Shown here in pieces: positions 5,783 through 6,041 of a DNA stretch of 6,041 nucleotides. Numbering within the stretch: the first letter of the stretch is position 1; the number at the start of each line of letters is the position of its first letter. The translations under genes were made by a program, and so were the position numbers. The stretch lies in assembly GCA_013203065.1 (NCBI GenBank), contig JABMQV010000041.1:1-6041 (forward strand), given 5' to 3'. The notes beneath the pieces were generated by a model, which was not told where the DNA came from, ran no database searches, and was given only the letters and a program-made list of their open reading frames with translations. Origin of the DNA: Desulfobacteraceae bacterium. Its GTDB lineage: Bacteria > Desulfobacterota > DSM-4660 > Desulfatiglandales > Desulfatiglandaceae.

Positions 5783-6041
5783 TCTTTTTTTCATAAGCTG
5801 GCCTTTTGTGGCCTTTGCCCTTGTCCTCATCACTGTGGCCATCCTGGGGAAACTCATCGGATGTGGCCTGGTCGCGGCCGCCTTCAAATACAATTTCTGG
5901 GAATCCACTGTTATCGGGTTGGGAATGAACGGTCGTGGGGCTGTGGAAGTGGTCGTCGCCACGGTGATCATAAAACTGAGCAATGAACTCATGAACGGAA
6001 AGATTATCAGTGAACCTTTATTGACCGAGGAAAACCTTGAT
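5778..6041 (+). pseudogene. Cation:proton antiporter (CPA2-like) fragment lacking its N-terminal part
   Basis: Open frame from ATG 5778 to the right edge (88 codons, continues beyond). The in-frame TAA at 5766-5768 blocks any upstream extension. The translation is an internal piece of a sodium/proton- or potassium/proton-type antiporter: a hydrophobic helix (about residues 3-20), the AILGKLIGCGL block, FKYNFWESTVIGLGMNGRG, then AVEVVVATVII. The order GKxxG, then GMxxRGAVEVV is characteristic of helices late in the exchanger domain. A full protein would have roughly 250 or more residues before this point, including the ion-binding core, and these are absent. It has no ribosome binding site of its own; its ATG overlaps the TGA of a short frame (TGATG at 5776-5780), so only coupled translation is possible. 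I infer a 5'-deleted remnant. A functional short protein or an assembly error cannot be excluded because the 3' end is outside the window. Confidence 0.62.

Overview
The window holds six protein-coding loci, a mix of transport and intermediary metabolism, and no RNA genes, CRISPR array or intact mobile element that I can see. Protein style (a TM0436-like zinc dehydrogenase, a stand-alone 3-hydroxyacyl-CoA dehydrogenase, a DUF2780 secreted protein) and strong AGGAGG-type ribosome binding sites suggest a Gram-negative bacterium. An anaerobic deltaproteobacterium (Desulfobacterota-like) fits best, but this is an impression from protein families and not a proof.

Layout, left to right. Positions 1-749 (minus) carry the first 249 codons of a major facilitator superfamily transporter that runs off the left edge. 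Just upstream of it on the same strand (797-1267) lies a small secreted DUF2780 protein, and the two probably form one transcript from a promoter near 1338-1366. A 338-base divergent spacer with one good hairpin separates them from a plus-strand amidase-signature hydrolase (1606-3057). After a 216-base spacer that opens with a perfect 12-base palindrome comes a plus-strand zinc- and NAD-dependent medium-chain dehydrogenase (3274-4380). It converges on a minus-strand 3-hydroxyacyl-CoA dehydrogenase (4518-5477) across a 137-base gap.

The right end is the most unusual part. The hydroxyacyl-CoA dehydrogenase has a structured leader (nested inverted repeats at 5504-5573) that also contains a possible 35-codon leader ORF ending one base before its start codon. 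Divergently, a good sigma-70-like promoter (5665-5693) and a strong ribosome binding site lead to a disrupted reading frame. Its first codons read like a universal stress protein in one frame, and it then becomes an internal piece of a cation:proton antiporter in another. This looks like a decayed or deleted locus.

Functionally, the amidase, alcohol dehydrogenase and hydroxyacyl-CoA dehydrogenase could belong to degradation of an organic substrate (amide hydrolysis, alcohol oxidation, CoA-thioester beta-oxidation), with the transporter handling a solute. They sit in separate transcription units with substantial gaps, so a shared pathway is inference only. I found no convincing new multi-gene system; the regulatory leader and the broken stress-protein/antiporter locus are the points worth checking.
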